The notes under the pieces were generated by a model, which was not told where the DNA came from, made no database searches, and worked only from the letters and a program-made list of their open reading frames with translations. From contig JAJDVT010000121.1 of the NCBI GenBank assembly GCA_022826005.1, positions 62,001-126,000 of the forward strand: DNA of 64,000 nucleotides. Reading direction: 5' to 3'. The position numbers and the translations under genes were made by a program. This document shows, piece by piece, positions 52,509-62,638 of this stretch. The first letter of the stretch is position 1, and every line of letters begins with the position of its first letter. This DNA is from Gemmatimonadota bacterium (GTDB taxonomy: Bacteria > Gemmatimonadota > Gemmatimonadetes > Longimicrobiales > Gaopeijiaceae).

Positions 52509-52710
52509 GGTGCCTCCTCGATCAGCCTGCCCTCCCTACGGGGTCGGAGTGTGCCCCGCGGGCCGCCGGAGCTAAGATACTCCGTGGTCACGCACAGGTC
52601 ACGATCCCGGAGGCGAACGGAAGCGAGCAGCCCGTGGACAAGGTCCGCCCGGCATTCGAGCGGCGATGTGCTCGGGCGGATTCATCCACGGACTGCCGGA
52701 TGACGAAGGC

Positions 52711-54489
52711 ATGACATACGAAATTGCGTTTGTGCTGGTGGTTGCGGCTGCGGCCCTGGTGCTCTTCGCCATGGACCGCATCCGGCTCGACCAGCTCTCC
52801 ATGACGGTTCCGGTCGTGCTCCTGCTGGGTGGCATCATCGGTCCGGCCGAGGCGCTGTCCGGCCTCTCCAGCGAGGCGACGGTGACCGTGGCGGCAATGC
52901 TGGTGCTCGGGCTGGGGCTGCGAAAGACGGGCCTGGTGGCGGCGATCGGCATCTGGGCGCGCACGGCGCCGCTGGGCGGCAAGACCCTGCGCATGTTCAT
53001 CCTCTGCCTGCTGGTGGCGTTTCTGTCGCCGTTCCTGAACAACACCGCGGTCGTGATCGTGTTCATCCCGGTGTTCGCGGCGCTTGCCGAGCAGGCCGAC
53101 GAGCCCGTCTCGCTGTACCTGATGCCCCTGTCGTTCGTGGCCATCATGGGGGGAACGGTCACGCTCATCGGCACGGCGACCAACCTGGTCGTGCACGGGG
53201 AGGCGACCGCGCGCGGGTACGACGAACTGACCATGTTCTCCATCGCGCCGGTCGGACTGATCTGTCTGGCGGTGGGAATGCTCTACCTCTTCACCATCGG
53301 ACGCCGCTACCTGCCCCACCGCGAGCAGCCGCCGGACCTGTCCAGCCGCTACGGCGTCCGCCGGTTCACCACCGAGCTGAGAGTGGGGCCCGATTCCCGC
53401 GCGGCCGGACGATCACTGGCCGTGTTGCGCTGGGGAGAGCGCTTCGACGTTGTCATCGTCGGGGTCGAGCGGGACGGCCGGATCATCTCCCTGCCGGCCG
53501 GCGAGCACGTGGTCGAGGCCGGGGACAGGCTCTACGCCCAGGGCGCGGCCGCCAATCTGATGCGCCTGGCCCAGGGGCAGAAGCTGGACATCCCCGAGGG
53601 AGGGCCGCCCCGGGAATCGAGCGAGAAGGTGGTCGGCGGACGCATGGTGGAAGTCGTTATGGGCCCCGGTTCGGCGCTCCTGGGCCGAACGCTCAGGGAT
53701 CTTCACTTCGCCCAGCGCTACGACGTGACCGTGCTCGGGGTCCAGAGCCACGGCACCACGGTCACCGACCGCATCGCGCAGCTGGAGTTTTCCGTGGGCG
53801 ACATCCTCCTGGTGCGGGGAGACCCGGACGCGCTGGACCGCCTGGTCGACGAACCGGGATTCATCCCGATGGCCGAGGTGGACCACCCGGTGGGCAGCAG
53901 GCCGCGCGCCGCCTTTGCGGCCGCGATCATGGGCGGTGTGGTGCTTGTCGCCAGCCTGGGCATCTTCCCCATCTCCACGGCGGCCATGGCAGGGGTGGCG
54001 CTGATGGTGTTCACCGGGTGCGTGCGCGTCAACGAGATCTACGCCGAGCTTGACTGGCTTGTGGTGTTCGTGATGGCCGGACTCATCCCGCTGGGGCTGG
54101 CGATGGAGTCGACGGGGGCGGCCGCGTGGATCGCTTCGGGCGTGGTGGGCGCGACCTCCGGACTCGGCGAGACCGGGATGATCGCGGCGTTCTACCTGCT
54201 GACCGCCGTCATGACAGCGGTGGTGGCGAATACTGCCACCGCCGTGATGCTCACCCCGGTTGCGATCCTCGTCGCCGAGAGCGCGGGGCTCAACCCCTAC
54301 GCCCTCCTGGTGACGGTCATGTTCGGGGCGTCCGCTTCCTTCGTGACCCCGTTCGGCTACAAGACCAACGTGATGATCTATTCGCCGGGCGGATACCGCT
54401 TCATGGACTTCGTGAAGGTGGGAGGGCCGCTCAACCTGCTGCTGGCGATCGTGGCCTCGATCTGCATCCCCTTCCTCTGGCCCAGCTGA
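52711..54489 (+). CDS. SLC13/DASS-type transporter with two RCK-C (TrkA-C) domains
   Basis: ATG 52711 follows GAAGG; the open frame extends further upstream without good signals. The 592-residue inner-membrane protein is of the divalent anion:sodium symporter type. Two membrane halves (about 1-195 and 405-592) contain the re-entrant motifs LNNTAVVIVFIPVF and GTATNLVVHG in the first half, and VVANTATAVMLTPVAIL and FVTPFGYKTNVMIYSPGGY in the second. Between them sit two RCK-C regulatory domains (about 225-390). Family members carry sulfate, dicarboxylates or similar anions. It is 41 nt before the sterol-reductase-like gene. Confidence 0.9.
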   Translation: MTYEIAFVLVVAAAALVLFAMDRIRLDQLSMTVPVVLLLGGIIGPAEALSGLSSEATVTVAAMLVLGLGLRKTGLVAAIGIWARTAPLGGKTLRMFILCLLVAFLSPFLNNTAVVIVFIPVFAALAEQADEPVSLYLMPLSFVAIMGGTVTLIGTATNLVVHGEATARGYDELTMFSIAPVGLICLAVGMLYLFTIGRRYLPHREQPPDLSSRYGVRRFTTELRVGPDSRAAGRSLAVLRWGERFDVVIVGVERDGRIISLPAGEHVVEAGDRLYAQGAAANLMRLAQGQKLDIPEGGPPRESSEKVVGGRMVEVVMGPGSALLGRTLRDLHFAQRYDVTVLGVQSHGTTVTDRIAQLEFSVGDILLVRGDPDALDRLVDEPGFIPMAEVDHPVGSRPRAAFAAAIMGGVVLVASLGIFPISTAAMAGVALMVFTGCVRVNEIYAELDWLVVFVMAGLIPLGLAMESTGAAAWIASGVVGATSGLGETGMIAAFYLLTAVMTAVVANTATAVMLTPVAILVAESAGLNPYALLVTVMFGASASFVTPFGYKTNVMIYSPGGYRFMDFVKVGGPLNLLLAIVASICIPFLWPS

Positions 54490-54530
54490 CGGCATGGCCC
54501 ATTCCCCTCCCGGGAAGGGAGCATCCTCTC

Positions 54531-55670
54531 GTGATTGAATGGCGGGGCATCGGCCACCTCTTCGAACTGTCGCGCACGGAAGCGATCGCGGGGTTCCTCA
54601 CCCCGCTGGTGGTCTGCGCCGTGTTCTTCGTGGTGCAGATCGTTCTGCCGGGAAGGCGGGTCCCCGGCTACGTGGTCAATCCGGAGACCGGCAGGCCGCG
54701 CAACTACCGGCTGAACGGCATTCTGGTGTTCGCGATCGTGGTGGCCGGGTGGGCTTTCGAGCTCACCGGGATGCCGCGCGACTGGTTCTACCGGTCCGCG
54801 GTCCCTGCCGTGGCCGGCGGGACGGTCCTGTGCCTGTTCCTGGCGATTCCGGCGGTGTTCGGACGTGGACAGAGCAAGGCGCGGAGGCCGCTGGCCGCGC
54901 TGTGGGACGGGCGTTCCCTGGAACTGTCGTTATTCAGCGAGCGCTTCGATGTCAAGATGTACCTGTACGTCGTGGGTGGGACCATGCTGTCCCTCAACGC
55001 CATGTCCGGGGCCGTGTACCACTACGGGCTCTTCGGCGAGGACTCCAACCCGGGCGTCTTCCTCTACGCGGGCTTCCTGACGTTCTACGTCTTCGACTAC
55101 TTCGTCTTCGAGCGCGTCCAGCTGTACACCTACGACGTCATCCACGAACGGATGGGCTTCAAGATGTTCTGGGGGGGCCTCATCGTGTACGGGTGGCTCT
55201 ACATCCTGCCGCTGTGGGGCATGGCGGTGTACCCCGATCCCGGGATTCCATCGGCGTGGAGGGATGTCTGGCTCGTCGGATCGACCGCGCTGTTCCTGGT
55301 CGGCTGGGGCATCGCGCGCGGCGCCAATATGCAGAAATACACCTTCAAGCGATGGCCCGACCGCAAGTTTCTCGGGCTCATCGAACCGGAGCACATCGAA
55401 GCCGGCGACCGCAGGATCCTGTGCAGCGGCCTGTGGGGCGTCGCCCGCCACTTCAACTACCTGGGCGAGGGCTTCTTCTCGCTGGCGATCGCCCTGGTAT
55501 TCGGCCACTTCGCCAATCCCTGGGCGTGGACCTACTTCGTCTTCATCGTCGGGCTGTTCATTGCCCGGCAGCGCCAGGACGACCAATTGTGCGCCGAGAA
55601 GTACGGGGCCGAGAAGTGGGCCGAGTATCGGGCGCGGGTGAAGTGGCGGATCATTCCCGGGGTTTACTGA
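54531..55670 (+). CDS. ERG4/ERG24-family sterol reductase homologue
   Basis: GTG 54531 gives a 379-residue integral membrane protein with about ten helices. The C-terminal third is the ERG4/ERG24 signature: SGLWGVARHFNYLGEGFF, FGHFANPWAWTYFVF, RQRQDDQLCAEKYG and WAEYRARVKWRIIPGVY. These are the NADPH-binding and sterol-site blocks of delta-14, delta-7 and delta-24(28) sterol reductases. The N-terminal portion is more divergent. Bacteria rarely make sterols, so it may act on imported sterols, hopanoid-like or other polycyclic lipids. No other sterol gene is in the window. It is likely cotranscribed with the SLC13 gene. Confidence 0.85.
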   Translation: MIEWRGIGHLFELSRTEAIAGFLTPLVVCAVFFVVQIVLPGRRVPGYVVNPETGRPRNYRLNGILVFAIVVAGWAFELTGMPRDWFYRSAVPAVAGGTVLCLFLAIPAVFGRGQSKARRPLAALWDGRSLELSLFSERFDVKMYLYVVGGTMLSLNAMSGAVYHYGLFGEDSNPGVFLYAGFLTFYVFDYFVFERVQLYTYDVIHERMGFKMFWGGLIVYGWLYILPLWGMAVYPDPGIPSAWRDVWLVGSTALFLVGWGIARGANMQKYTFKRWPDRKFLGLIEPEHIEAGDRRILCSGLWGVARHFNYLGEGFFSLAIALVFGHFANPWAWTYFVFIVGLFIARQRQDDQLCAEKYGAEKWAEYRARVKWRIIPGVY

Positions 55671-55731
55671 GCGGGGCCTATTCCACGGCCGGCCCCTATG
55701 ACGAGCAGCCGCATGCCCGCGGCAGGCTTGC

Positions 55732-57951
<2,220 letters not shown>

Positions 57952-58007
57952 CTATCGGCGTGTTCCCGCCGGGGCAACGGGCCGGAGCAGGCCGGAGCAG
58001 TGCCGAC

Positions 58008-59240
58008 TCAGTTCCGCGCCGCCAGATTCCCGAACACCCCGTTCGGCGCTCCCGAATTGGCCGTGACAATCTCCGGAAAACCATCCCCGTTGAGATCTCC
58101 CACCGCCACCCCGTATGTGGCGCAGTCCACGCACCCGAAGAGGAACTCGTCGAGGCTGGCGGCCCCGGCGCCGCGGTTGAAGTACACCGCGTTCCGTCCG
58201 CCCACGTTCGCCACGACGATGTCCTGATCCCCGTCGAGGTCCAGATCCGCGAGGCGGACAGCGTAGCTCCGGTCGTCGCCGGGGCCAAACGGCAGGGTGC
58301 GCTCGAACCGTCCCGCCGCGTCACCGAAATGGATCGCGTTCTGCTCGCCGATGTTCGCGGTCACGATGTCCAGGCGGCCATCGCCGTCCACGTCTCCCAC
58401 CGCCACACCGCGCGTCTCGTCACTGCCGGTTCCGTACCCGGTGCGCCGCGCAAAGCTGGTCCCGTCGTTCCAGTGGACTGCGTTCGCCCCTCCGTCGCGG
58501 TTGGCGAGCACGAGGTCGAGATCCCCGTCGCCGTCCAGATCCGCGGCTGCGACATCGATCGTGGAGTCGTCCCCCGACCCGAAGGGAATCCCGGCGCCGA
58601 AGGTCCCGGACCCGTCGTTGTGGAAGATGAAGTTTCTCCGTCCCCGGTTCACCACCAGAATGTCCGTGTGTCCGTCGCCGTCCAGATCCGCCATCGCCAG
58701 GCTTCGCGTCGAACTCGGGGCCCCGAAGGTGCCGCCGGCCTCGAAGCGGCCTCTGCCGTCGTTGAGGAAGACGAGGTTGCGGGTGCGGTCGTTCCCCACG
58801 GCGATGTCCAGGTCCCCGTCGCCATCGAGATCGGCGAGCGGGACCGCGTAGCTGCCGGCCTCTTCTTCCCCCAACCGCCGCGCGAGGGTGAAGGCGCCCT
58901 GCCCGTCGTTGAGGTAGACCCGGTTCTGCCCCGGCCAGTGGCGGCCGTTGGCGACGACCGCGTCCAGTGCCCCGTCTCCGTTCACGTCGCCCAGGCTTAC
59001 CGAAGCCGTCAGCTCGCTGCCCGCACCCAGCGACCGGAGTGGGCGAAAGGTCCGCTCCTGCTGTGCGGCCAGCGGGCTCACGGCGAGGTGGCAGAGGAGG
59101 GTCGTGACGGCGAGGAAGGCCGCGAGGCCAGGTCCGGTGGATGCCCACGAGCTCCAGGCACCTCCCCATGGGGGGATTCCGAGCCGAGCCACGGAGTTCC
59201 GATTACCCCGTTGCGAGCTCGTATTCACGTACCAGCACAT
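58008..59240 (-). CDS. Exported FG-GAP/VCBS-repeat beta-propeller protein
   Basis: This 410-residue protein (GTG 59192 is an alternative start) has a hydrophobic export segment ending in AVSPLAAQ. Seven blades follow, each with a calcium-binding DxDxDG-type loop ([63 protein letters not shown]). Such seven-bladed propellers bind calcium and usually mediate surface adhesion or recognition. A single CVDC pair lies in the last blades. The first 16 residues of the longer form are read out of frame through the end of the decayed higA. Confidence 0.85.
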   Translation of the reverse strand: MCWYVNTSSQRGNRNSVARLGIPPWGGAWSSWASTGPGLAAFLAVTTLLCHLAVSPLAAQQERTFRPLRSLGAGSELTASVSLGDVNGDGALDAVVANGRHWPGQNRVYLNDGQGAFTLARRLGEEEAGSYAVPLADLDGDGDLDIAVGNDRTRNLVFLNDGRGRFEAGGTFGAPSSTRSLAMADLDGDGHTDILVVNRGRRNFIFHNDGSGTFGAGIPFGSGDDSTIDVAAADLDGDGDLDLVLANRDGGANAVHWNDGTSFARRTGYGTGSDETRGVAVGDVDGDGRLDIVTANIGEQNAIHFGDAAGRFERTLPFGPGDDRSYAVRLADLDLDGDQDIVVANVGGRNAVYFNRGAGAASLDEFLFGCVDCATYGVAVGDLNGDGFPEIVTANSGAPNGVFGNLAARN

Positions 59241-59473
59241 CGGCCGGAAGACTCCATTCCGTAGCCAACACCCGGATCCATGACATGATGGATCGCGGAA
59301 ATCGGGTCCGGGGCGTCGATGCTCCGGCGCTCGGCTTCGTATCTCTCGACCAGGGTTGCCAATACCTCCAGTCTGTCAGACTTGGGCGTGCCCGGAGTCA
59401 CGCCCCTCGGGCGGTCGATCTCTACCAGCGCCGCATCGTAGTCGGCCTCGCTTCTGATGGGCTTGATCGTCAT
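59203..59473 (-). pseudogene. higA: Decayed HigA-type antitoxin with internal deletion
   Basis: From ATG 59473, behind GGAGGG, the frame reads a typical HigA N-terminus (MTIKPIRSEADYDAALVEID..EVLATLVERYEAERRSIDAPDP) and stops at an aberrant tail. In another frame the next bases encode a HigA-like C-terminus ([20 protein letters not shown], ending at TAA 59203-59205). The helix-turn-helix that should lie between them is missing. A deletion that removed the DNA-binding core and shifted the frame explains this. No HigB toxin gene is adjacent. Confidence 0.75.
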
Positions 59474-59560
59474 CTTTGATTCCCTCCTGCACACTGGACG
59501 CTTCGAATGTCGCTGTGCCGAACGCTCAACGCCAATGTATCCCCGATCTGAAGCTCAATA

Positions 59561-59599
59561 TGTAAACCACACTTTACACTTGGTAATGCCGAGTTGACA
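59561..59599. promoter_or_regulatory. 39-bp double operator, copy E
   Basis: TGTAA (59561), TTACA (59574), GGTAA (59582) and TGACA (59595) occur at spacings 8, 3 and 8. The outer arms also form TGTAAA-N6-TTTACA. The element ends 26 nt before the ATG of the M28 peptidase gene. Confidence 0.75.
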
Positions 59600-59625
59600 A
59601 CCACCCTCTGGAAGACGGTCCCACC

Positions 59626-61323
59626 ATGACGACCCGCCCCAACTCCACCGTTCCGGCCGCGCTGCTCGCCTGCGCCCTTCTGACCGGTTCCTGCGAAGTA
59701 TACACCTCTCACATGGGTCCGGCCGACTTCGCAATCGCCGCCATGTCCGCCGATTCCTTCTCCGCCGCCATCCGGACCCTCTCCAGCGACGAATTCGAGG
59801 GCCGCGCCCCCTCGTCGCCCGGCGAGGAGCTCACCGTCGCGTACCTGGTCGACCAGTTCCAGGCGGCCGGCCTCGAGCCCGGCAACGGCGACTCCTTCTT
59901 CCAGGAAGTCCCTCTCGTCGCGCTCACCGAACAGGGACAGCCCACGCTTGCGGTGAAGGCGGGCAACCCGGCGGGCGGCCCGGCCAACGACCTCGCCTAC
60001 ACCTGGTCCACCGACTTTGTCGCCTGGACAAAACGCGTCGTCGCGACGGAATCCATCACCGATTCCGAACTCGTCTTCGTCGGCTACGGCATCGTGGCGC
60101 CCGAGTACGGGTGGAACGACTACGAGGGGGTGGACGCCGCCGGCAAGACCGTCGTCATGCTGGTCAACGACCCGGGCTTCGCGACCCAGGACGAAGCCGT
60201 CTTCCGCGGCAACTCGATGACCTACTACGGGCGCTGGACCTACAAGTTCGAGGAAGCGGCGCGGCAGGGGGCGGCGGCGGCGATCGTGGTCCACGAGGAA
60301 GCCGCGGCCGGATACCCCTGGGAGGTCGTGAGCGGGAGCTGGACCGGCCCGCAGTTCGGCCAGGAAGGGGCGGACGGCAACACGGGCCGCGTCCAGGTCG
60401 AGGGATGGGTGCAGCTGGACGTGGCGCGAGAGATCTTCGCGGCCGCCGGTCACGACTACGACGCGCTGGCGGAGGCGGCCGCCCAGCCCGGCTTCAGCGC
60501 CGTCCCCCTGGGCGCTTCGACCTCGGTAACCGTCGCCAACGACATCCGGCGTTCAATGTCGAAGAACGTGCTCGCGCTGCTGCCCGGGAGCGAGCGGCCC
60601 GACGAGTACATCATCTACACCGCCCACTGGGATCACTTCGGCCGCAGCGACGACCCCGCCATGGAGGACCCGATCTTCAACGGCGCTCTCGACAACGCCA
60701 CCGGCACCGCCGGTCTGATCGAGCTCGCGCGGGCGTTTTCGGCGCTGCCAATCCCCCCCGCCCGGTCCGTGCTCTTCCTGGCCGTCACCGCCGAGGAGCA
60801 AGGGCTGCTGGGGTCCGCCTACTACGCCGCCAATCCCGTCTACCCGACCGCAAGCACCGTGGCGACGATCAACATCGACGGGATGAACGTCGACGGCCCC
60901 ATGAACGATGTCACGGTTGTGGGAATGGGAGCGTCGGAGCTGGACGACTACCTGGCCGACGCCGCCGACGCCGTGGGACGCACGCTGCGGCCGGACCCGG
61001 AGCCCGAGAAGGGCTACTACTACCGCTCCGACCACTTCAGCTTCGCGAAGGTGGGCGTCCCCTCGCTCTACACCGATTCGGGCGTCGATCATGTCGAGCA
61101 CGGTGAAGCCTGGACGCTCGAGCGCCGTACCGACTACGTTAGCAACCGCTATCACAAGCCGTCCGATGAGTTCGACCCGTCCTGGGACCTGACGGGGGCG
61201 CTGGACGACCTGGCACTGCTGTTCCGCGTCGGCCACCGGCTGGTAATGTCCGACGAGTGGCCGAATTGGCGGGAGGGGAACGAGTTCCGGGCGATTCGGG
61301 ATGCGGACCTGGCAGGACGGTGA
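59626..61323 (+). CDS. M28-family metallopeptidase lipoprotein with PA domain
   Basis: The 565-residue protein has a lipoprotein signal (AALLACALLTGSC, Cys at about 25), so it is anchored in the envelope. It belongs to the M28 aminopeptidase / glutamate-carboxypeptidase-like group. A protease-associated domain (about 130-290; YGIVAPEYGWNDYEGVD) is inserted before the catalytic part. Zinc ligands and the general base are in YTAHWDHFGRSDD, NGALDNATGTAGLIELA, VTAEEQGLLGS, TINIDGMNVDG and YYRSDHFSFAKVGVPSLY. It probably degrades peptides for nutrition. Confidence 0.93.
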   Translation: MTTRPNSTVPAALLACALLTGSCEVYTSHMGPADFAIAAMSADSFSAAIRTLSSDEFEGRAPSSPGEELTVAYLVDQFQAAGLEPGNGDSFFQEVPLVALTEQGQPTLAVKAGNPAGGPANDLAYTWSTDFVAWTKRVVATESITDSELVFVGYGIVAPEYGWNDYEGVDAAGKTVVMLVNDPGFATQDEAVFRGNSMTYYGRWTYKFEEAARQGAAAAIVVHEEAAAGYPWEVVSGSWTGPQFGQEGADGNTGRVQVEGWVQLDVAREIFAAAGHDYDALAEAAAQPGFSAVPLGASTSVTVANDIRRSMSKNVLALLPGSERPDEYIIYTAHWDHFGRSDDPAMEDPIFNGALDNATGTAGLIELARAFSALPIPPARSVLFLAVTAEEQGLLGSAYYAANPVYPTASTVATINIDGMNVDGPMNDVTVVGMGASELDDYLADAADAVGRTLRPDPEPEKGYYYRSDHFSFAKVGVPSLYTDSGVDHVEHGEAWTLERRTDYVSNRYHKPSDEFDPSWDLTGALDDLALLFRVGHRLVMSDEWPNWREGNEFRAIRDADLAGR

Positions 61324-61357
61324 GCGACGAACACCCGCGTAAAGGAGTCAATCCAGG

Positions 61358-61972
61358 ATGAGTGAATCGGATGCGAAGGCGAGGGACTCTCGGCTGCGCT
61401 GGATGCTGGCCATTGCGATTGGAAGCGTGGTCTTCTCCAATCTGGCGGACTCCGCCAGCCGGACGGTGAGCGAGATTGCAAGCCTCCCCCTATGGGCGGT
61501 CCTGCTCAACATAGTTCTCGGGGCCGTGTCGTTCGGCGGCATCATGGCCGGGATCGCGGCCATACGGATGTATCCCTGGGGGGACTTCGAGCGGGTCACG
61601 GGGCGCACGATCTCGGGGTTGGCCGCCGGCGCCGGGGGCGGAGCGGCGGGACTGGTCACGCTGGCTGCGCTGGCGGACGCCGGCGACCCTGCGGGTGCGG
61701 TGATCCCCGCCGTGGGTGTCGGGATCGCGGCGTGCGCGGGTATCGAGTGGTTCATGTTGCGCGGCCGGGAGGCCCGAGCCGGCGCAATCGCCCTGCTGGG
61801 GCTCGCCGCGCTGGCCGGGGCGGCACTCGGCACGGCGCTGGGGGAGCGAGCCTTGCCGGGCTTCGCCGCCAGTTCGTTGGGGGGCGCCCTCTTCGGTGCC
61901 GTCTACGCGGCTGTAACGAGCATTCCCCTGCGTGACGGCGGGGGACGACAGGGAACCCAGCCGGATTCCTGA
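61358..61972 (+). CDS. Small integral membrane protein, unknown function
   Basis: This 204-residue protein is not recognised. Four to five hydrophobic stretches are visible (about 14-32, 45-67, 84-105, 110-130, 138-190, the last Gly/Ala-rich and probably two helices). A short charged N-terminus and a polar C-terminal tail suggest an inner-membrane protein. AAAGGAG lies about 13 nt upstream of the ATG. It is 34 nt after the M28 gene in the same direction, so cotranscription is likely. Confidence 0.6.
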   Translation: MSESDAKARDSRLRWMLAIAIGSVVFSNLADSASRTVSEIASLPLWAVLLNIVLGAVSFGGIMAGIAAIRMYPWGDFERVTGRTISGLAAGAGGGAAGLVTLAALADAGDPAGAVIPAVGVGIAACAGIEWFMLRGREARAGAIALLGLAALAGAALGTALGERALPGFAASSLGGALFGAVYAAVTSIPLRDGGGRQGTQPDS

Positions 61973-62008
61973 CCGCTCGAATGCCGGGGGGATTGTGTCC
62001 GCGGGCTG

Positions 62009-62638
62009 CTAGGCCGATTCCCCCGTGTAGAACGCGGTCGTGCGCCGGGCCCTCGCTTGCGCTGTCTCGGGATCCGCCCCGCCCGCAACCGCCGCCTCCC
62101 CCCAGGCTTCGCTGCTGCCCGCAATGAACGCCTTGCCCTCCGCGGTCGCGAACACGGACTCATCCGGCATCGGCTCGCCCGGCTGCTCCACATGAATCGC
62201 CAGGCCGATGAGACCCATTTCCCAGCCGACACCGGTCGCGCCGGGCCCGAAACGGTCCCAGTGCCCGGAAAGTCGCTGTGTGTGCGTGAGGGACAGCCGT
62301 ACCCGGCCCGGCCCGCCCTTTGCAACCCGCACCTCCACCCAGCTGACGTCCCCGCCGAACTCCCATGTCAGCGCGAGCAGCGACGGCGGTTCGCAAGCCG
62401 TGATCACCCCGCCCGCGTTGCCCTCCAGCTGATAGCGGCCGCCGGGCTCCAGTTCGCCGCTGACCGGCAGGAACCAGCGCGCGATGCGCTCGCCGTTCGT
62501 GACGGCGTCCCACAGATCCTCCGCCCTGGTTGCGTAGCTGCGAGACAGCGTGACGGCGCGAACCGGATGTCCGTCGCGATCGAGTGCCGACACCACGCGG
62601 TTCACGGCGTCCAGGTCCGGAAACAGTCGCGCGTTCAT
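62009..62638 (-). CDS. SRPBCC (AHSA1/START-like) ligand-binding protein
   Basis: I choose ATG 62638, where AGGAG is 8 nt upstream; the ATG at 62644 has it only 2 nt away. The 209-residue protein has the helix-grip fold of Aha1/START-like proteins (VTLSRSYATRAEDLWDAVT, GERIARWFLPVSGELEPGG, LLALTWEFGG, LSLTHTQRLSGHWDRFGPG). These bind hydrophobic ligands or modulate partner proteins. Its start overlaps the upstream hydrolase stop (TGATG), so the two are translationally coupled. Specific function unknown. Confidence 0.87.
   Translation of the reverse strand: MNARLFPDLDAVNRVVSALDRDGHPVRAVTLSRSYATRAEDLWDAVTNGERIARWFLPVSGELEPGGRYQLEGNAGGVITACEPPSLLALTWEFGGDVSWVEVRVAKGGPGRVRLSLTHTQRLSGHWDRFGPGATGVGWEMGLIGLAIHVEQPGEPMPDESVFATAEGKAFIAGSSEAWGEAAVAGGADPETAQARARRTTAFYTGESA

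Noticed and set aside
55671-55731. GGGGCC..GGCCCC inverted repeat between the convergent sterol-reductase-like gene and katG
   Set aside because: It could be a bidirectional terminator, but there is no T-run on either strand and such pairs are frequent at this GC content.
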